From the NCBI GenBank assembly GCA_903910645.1, contig CAIWAD010000119.1, forward strand, positions 1 to 45,338: a DNA stretch of 45,338 nt. The letters are read 5' to 3'. Source of the DNA: an uncultured bacterium. Its GTDB lineage: Bacteria > CAIWAD01. The translations under genes and the position numbers were made by a program. The notes below the pieces were generated by a model, which saw only the letters and a program-made list of their open reading frames with translations, had not been told where the DNA came from and searched no databases. Below, piece after piece: positions 44,453 to 45,338 of this stretch (position 1 is its first letter; each line of letters starts with the position of its first letter).

Positions 44453-45338
44453 CTACCAGTCATTGCCCTGATCGTGGCGCTCCACCAGGATGACCTTGGG
44501 AATGGCGCGCAGGCGCTTCATGATCTGGGTCAAGTGGTTCAAATCCTTCACTTCCAGCACATAGCGCCCAATGGCCAGATCCTCCTGCTGGCGCATGGTG
44601 AACTGCAGGATGTTCACATCCAGCTTGGACAGGGTCTCCGTGATGTCCCGGATAAGCTGCCGACGATCCTTGGCCACCAGCCGCACGCGGGTGTTGAAGT
44701 GGGCGTCCTTGCGGCTGTCCCAGCTGACTTCCACCATGCGGTCCGGGTGCTGGAGCAACTGGCTGATGTTGGGGCAGTTGCGGCGATGCACCTTCACGCC
44801 ACGGCCCGTGACAATGAATCCCACAATCTCGTCGCCGGGCAAGGGCTGGCAGCAGCGGGCGAACTGGATGACCAGGTTGCCCATGCCCTGGATGCGCACG
44901 GCGCTGTCGCTGGTCTTGGACCCGCGCCGGAAAATGCGCGACAAAAGGCCTTCCGAAGGCGGCTTCTCCTGGGGCGCAATGCGCCGCAGCAGATTGGCCA
45001 CGGGCAAGTCCCCGCTGCCGATGGCCGCCGTGGCTTTCTCCCGGTTGGAGTAGCCAAGGGCCTGCATGGCGGCTTCCACATCGGGACTGCGGAAATTCAC
45101 GCCGGCCTTGTCCAGCTCCCGGCGCAGCACTTCCTCACCCAGTTCCACGGACTGGCTCCACTGGCTCTCTTTCAGCCAGCGCTTGATGCGCCCCCTGGCC
45201 TTGGCGCTGCGCACAATGCGCAGCCAGTCCAGGCTGGCGGAAGGAGTCTTGGAGGTGATGATCTCCACCGTGCTGCCGCTGGCCAGGGCATGGTCCAGCG
45301 GCACAATACGACCGTTCTCCTTGGCGCCAATGCAGCAC
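44453..45338 (-). CDS. (p)ppGpp synthetase/hydrolase Rel, C-terminal part
   Basis: The gene runs off the right edge; 295 codons are visible. Reading from the edge, the frame continues upstream as CCIGAKENGRIVPLDHALAS, the end of the TGS domain. It then shows the helical region, the conserved zinc/RIS region (FARCCQPLPGDEIVGFIVTG then RGVKVHRRNCPN) and a C-terminal ACT/RRM domain (TLSKLDVNILQFTM). These regulatory domains sense ribosome-bound tRNA. Hydrolase and synthetase domains lie outside the window, so RelA-only versus bifunctional Rel cannot be decided. Confidence 0.95.
   Translation of the reverse strand, partial: CCIGAKENGRIVPLDHALASGSTVEIITSKTPSASLDWLRIVRSAKARGRIKRWLKESQWSQSVELGEEVLRRELDKAGVNFRSPDVEAAMQALGYSNREKATAAIGSGDLPVANLLRRIAPQEKPPSEGLLSRIFRRGSKTSDSAVRIQGMGNLVIQFARCCQPLPGDEIVGFIVTGRGVKVHRRNCPNISQLLQHPDRMVEVSWDSRKDAHFNTRVRLVAKDRRQLIRDITETLSKLDVNILQFTMRQQEDLAIGRYVLEVKDLNHLTQIMKRLRAIPKVILVERHDQGNDW

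Overview
The window is a 45 kb, GC-rich (roughly 60-65 % by eye) bacterial chromosome segment. Nearly all genes lie on the minus strand in tightly packed operons, with overlapping stop/start codons such as ATGA, GTGA and TAATG. Gene content points to a free-living, flagellated (motA/motB), respiring diderm: a nuo complex, secreted cytochrome-like lipoproteins, lipoyl synthase and a secreted C10 peptidase carrying an Fn3-like tail. The mix suggests a poorly cultured lineage near the FCB group or a neighbouring candidate phylum. No rRNA is present, so this placement is only a guess. TGA is an ordinary stop for several genes here, so the genetic code is standard.

Layout, left to right. 1-5883: end of a respiratory complex I operon, nuoA-B-C-D-H-I-J-K-(L), with no nuoE/F/G between its genes, preceded by an unknown helical gene. 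6090-9640: an osmC gene, a triplicated 88-bp hairpin repeat, then an ars-like operon (ArsR repressor, ArsP-type permease, thioredoxin-like ArsE, ArsF-like and CcdA-like ArsG proteins) resembling organoarsenical arsEFG systems, with a palindromic operator. 9666-9926: a 12-bp tandem array and a 22-bp perfect hairpin. 9935-18505: housekeeping genes guaB, lepB, lepA, frr, pyrH, tsf, rpsB, rpsI and rplM. 18564-19039: non-coding repeat and hairpin region. 19040-25502: C10 peptidase, RlmC-like methyltransferase, clpX, clpP, tig and tRNA-Leu. 25862-31277: nitrilase-family hydrolase, UPF0210 + ACT protein + BMC vertex (EutN/CcmL) operon, PQQ-like beta-propeller and an XRE regulator. 31504-37424: phosphomannomutase, PEMT/ICMT-like methyltransferase, lipA, tRNA-Lys, motB, motA and an unknown gene. 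37439-37601: a cluster of DnaA-box-like 9-mers, a candidate oriC or DnaA-regulated site. 37764-45338: ribonuclease Z, L-lysine 6-transaminase, two paralogous triheme lipoproteins, a Nudix CoA pyrophosphatase and a 5'-truncated rel gene.

The most exciting observation is at 42030-43694. This triheme lipoprotein is interrupted by one in-frame TGA (43554-43556) exactly where its neighbouring paralogue has the second Cys of a Cys-Gly-Cys motif. The TGA is followed, at the same spacing as in E. coli fdhF, by a stem-loop whose loop contains GGUCU. I read it as a selenoprotein with a Cys-Gly-Sec motif, sitting beside its Cys-containing paralogue. I do not know of a description of this family as a selenoprotein.
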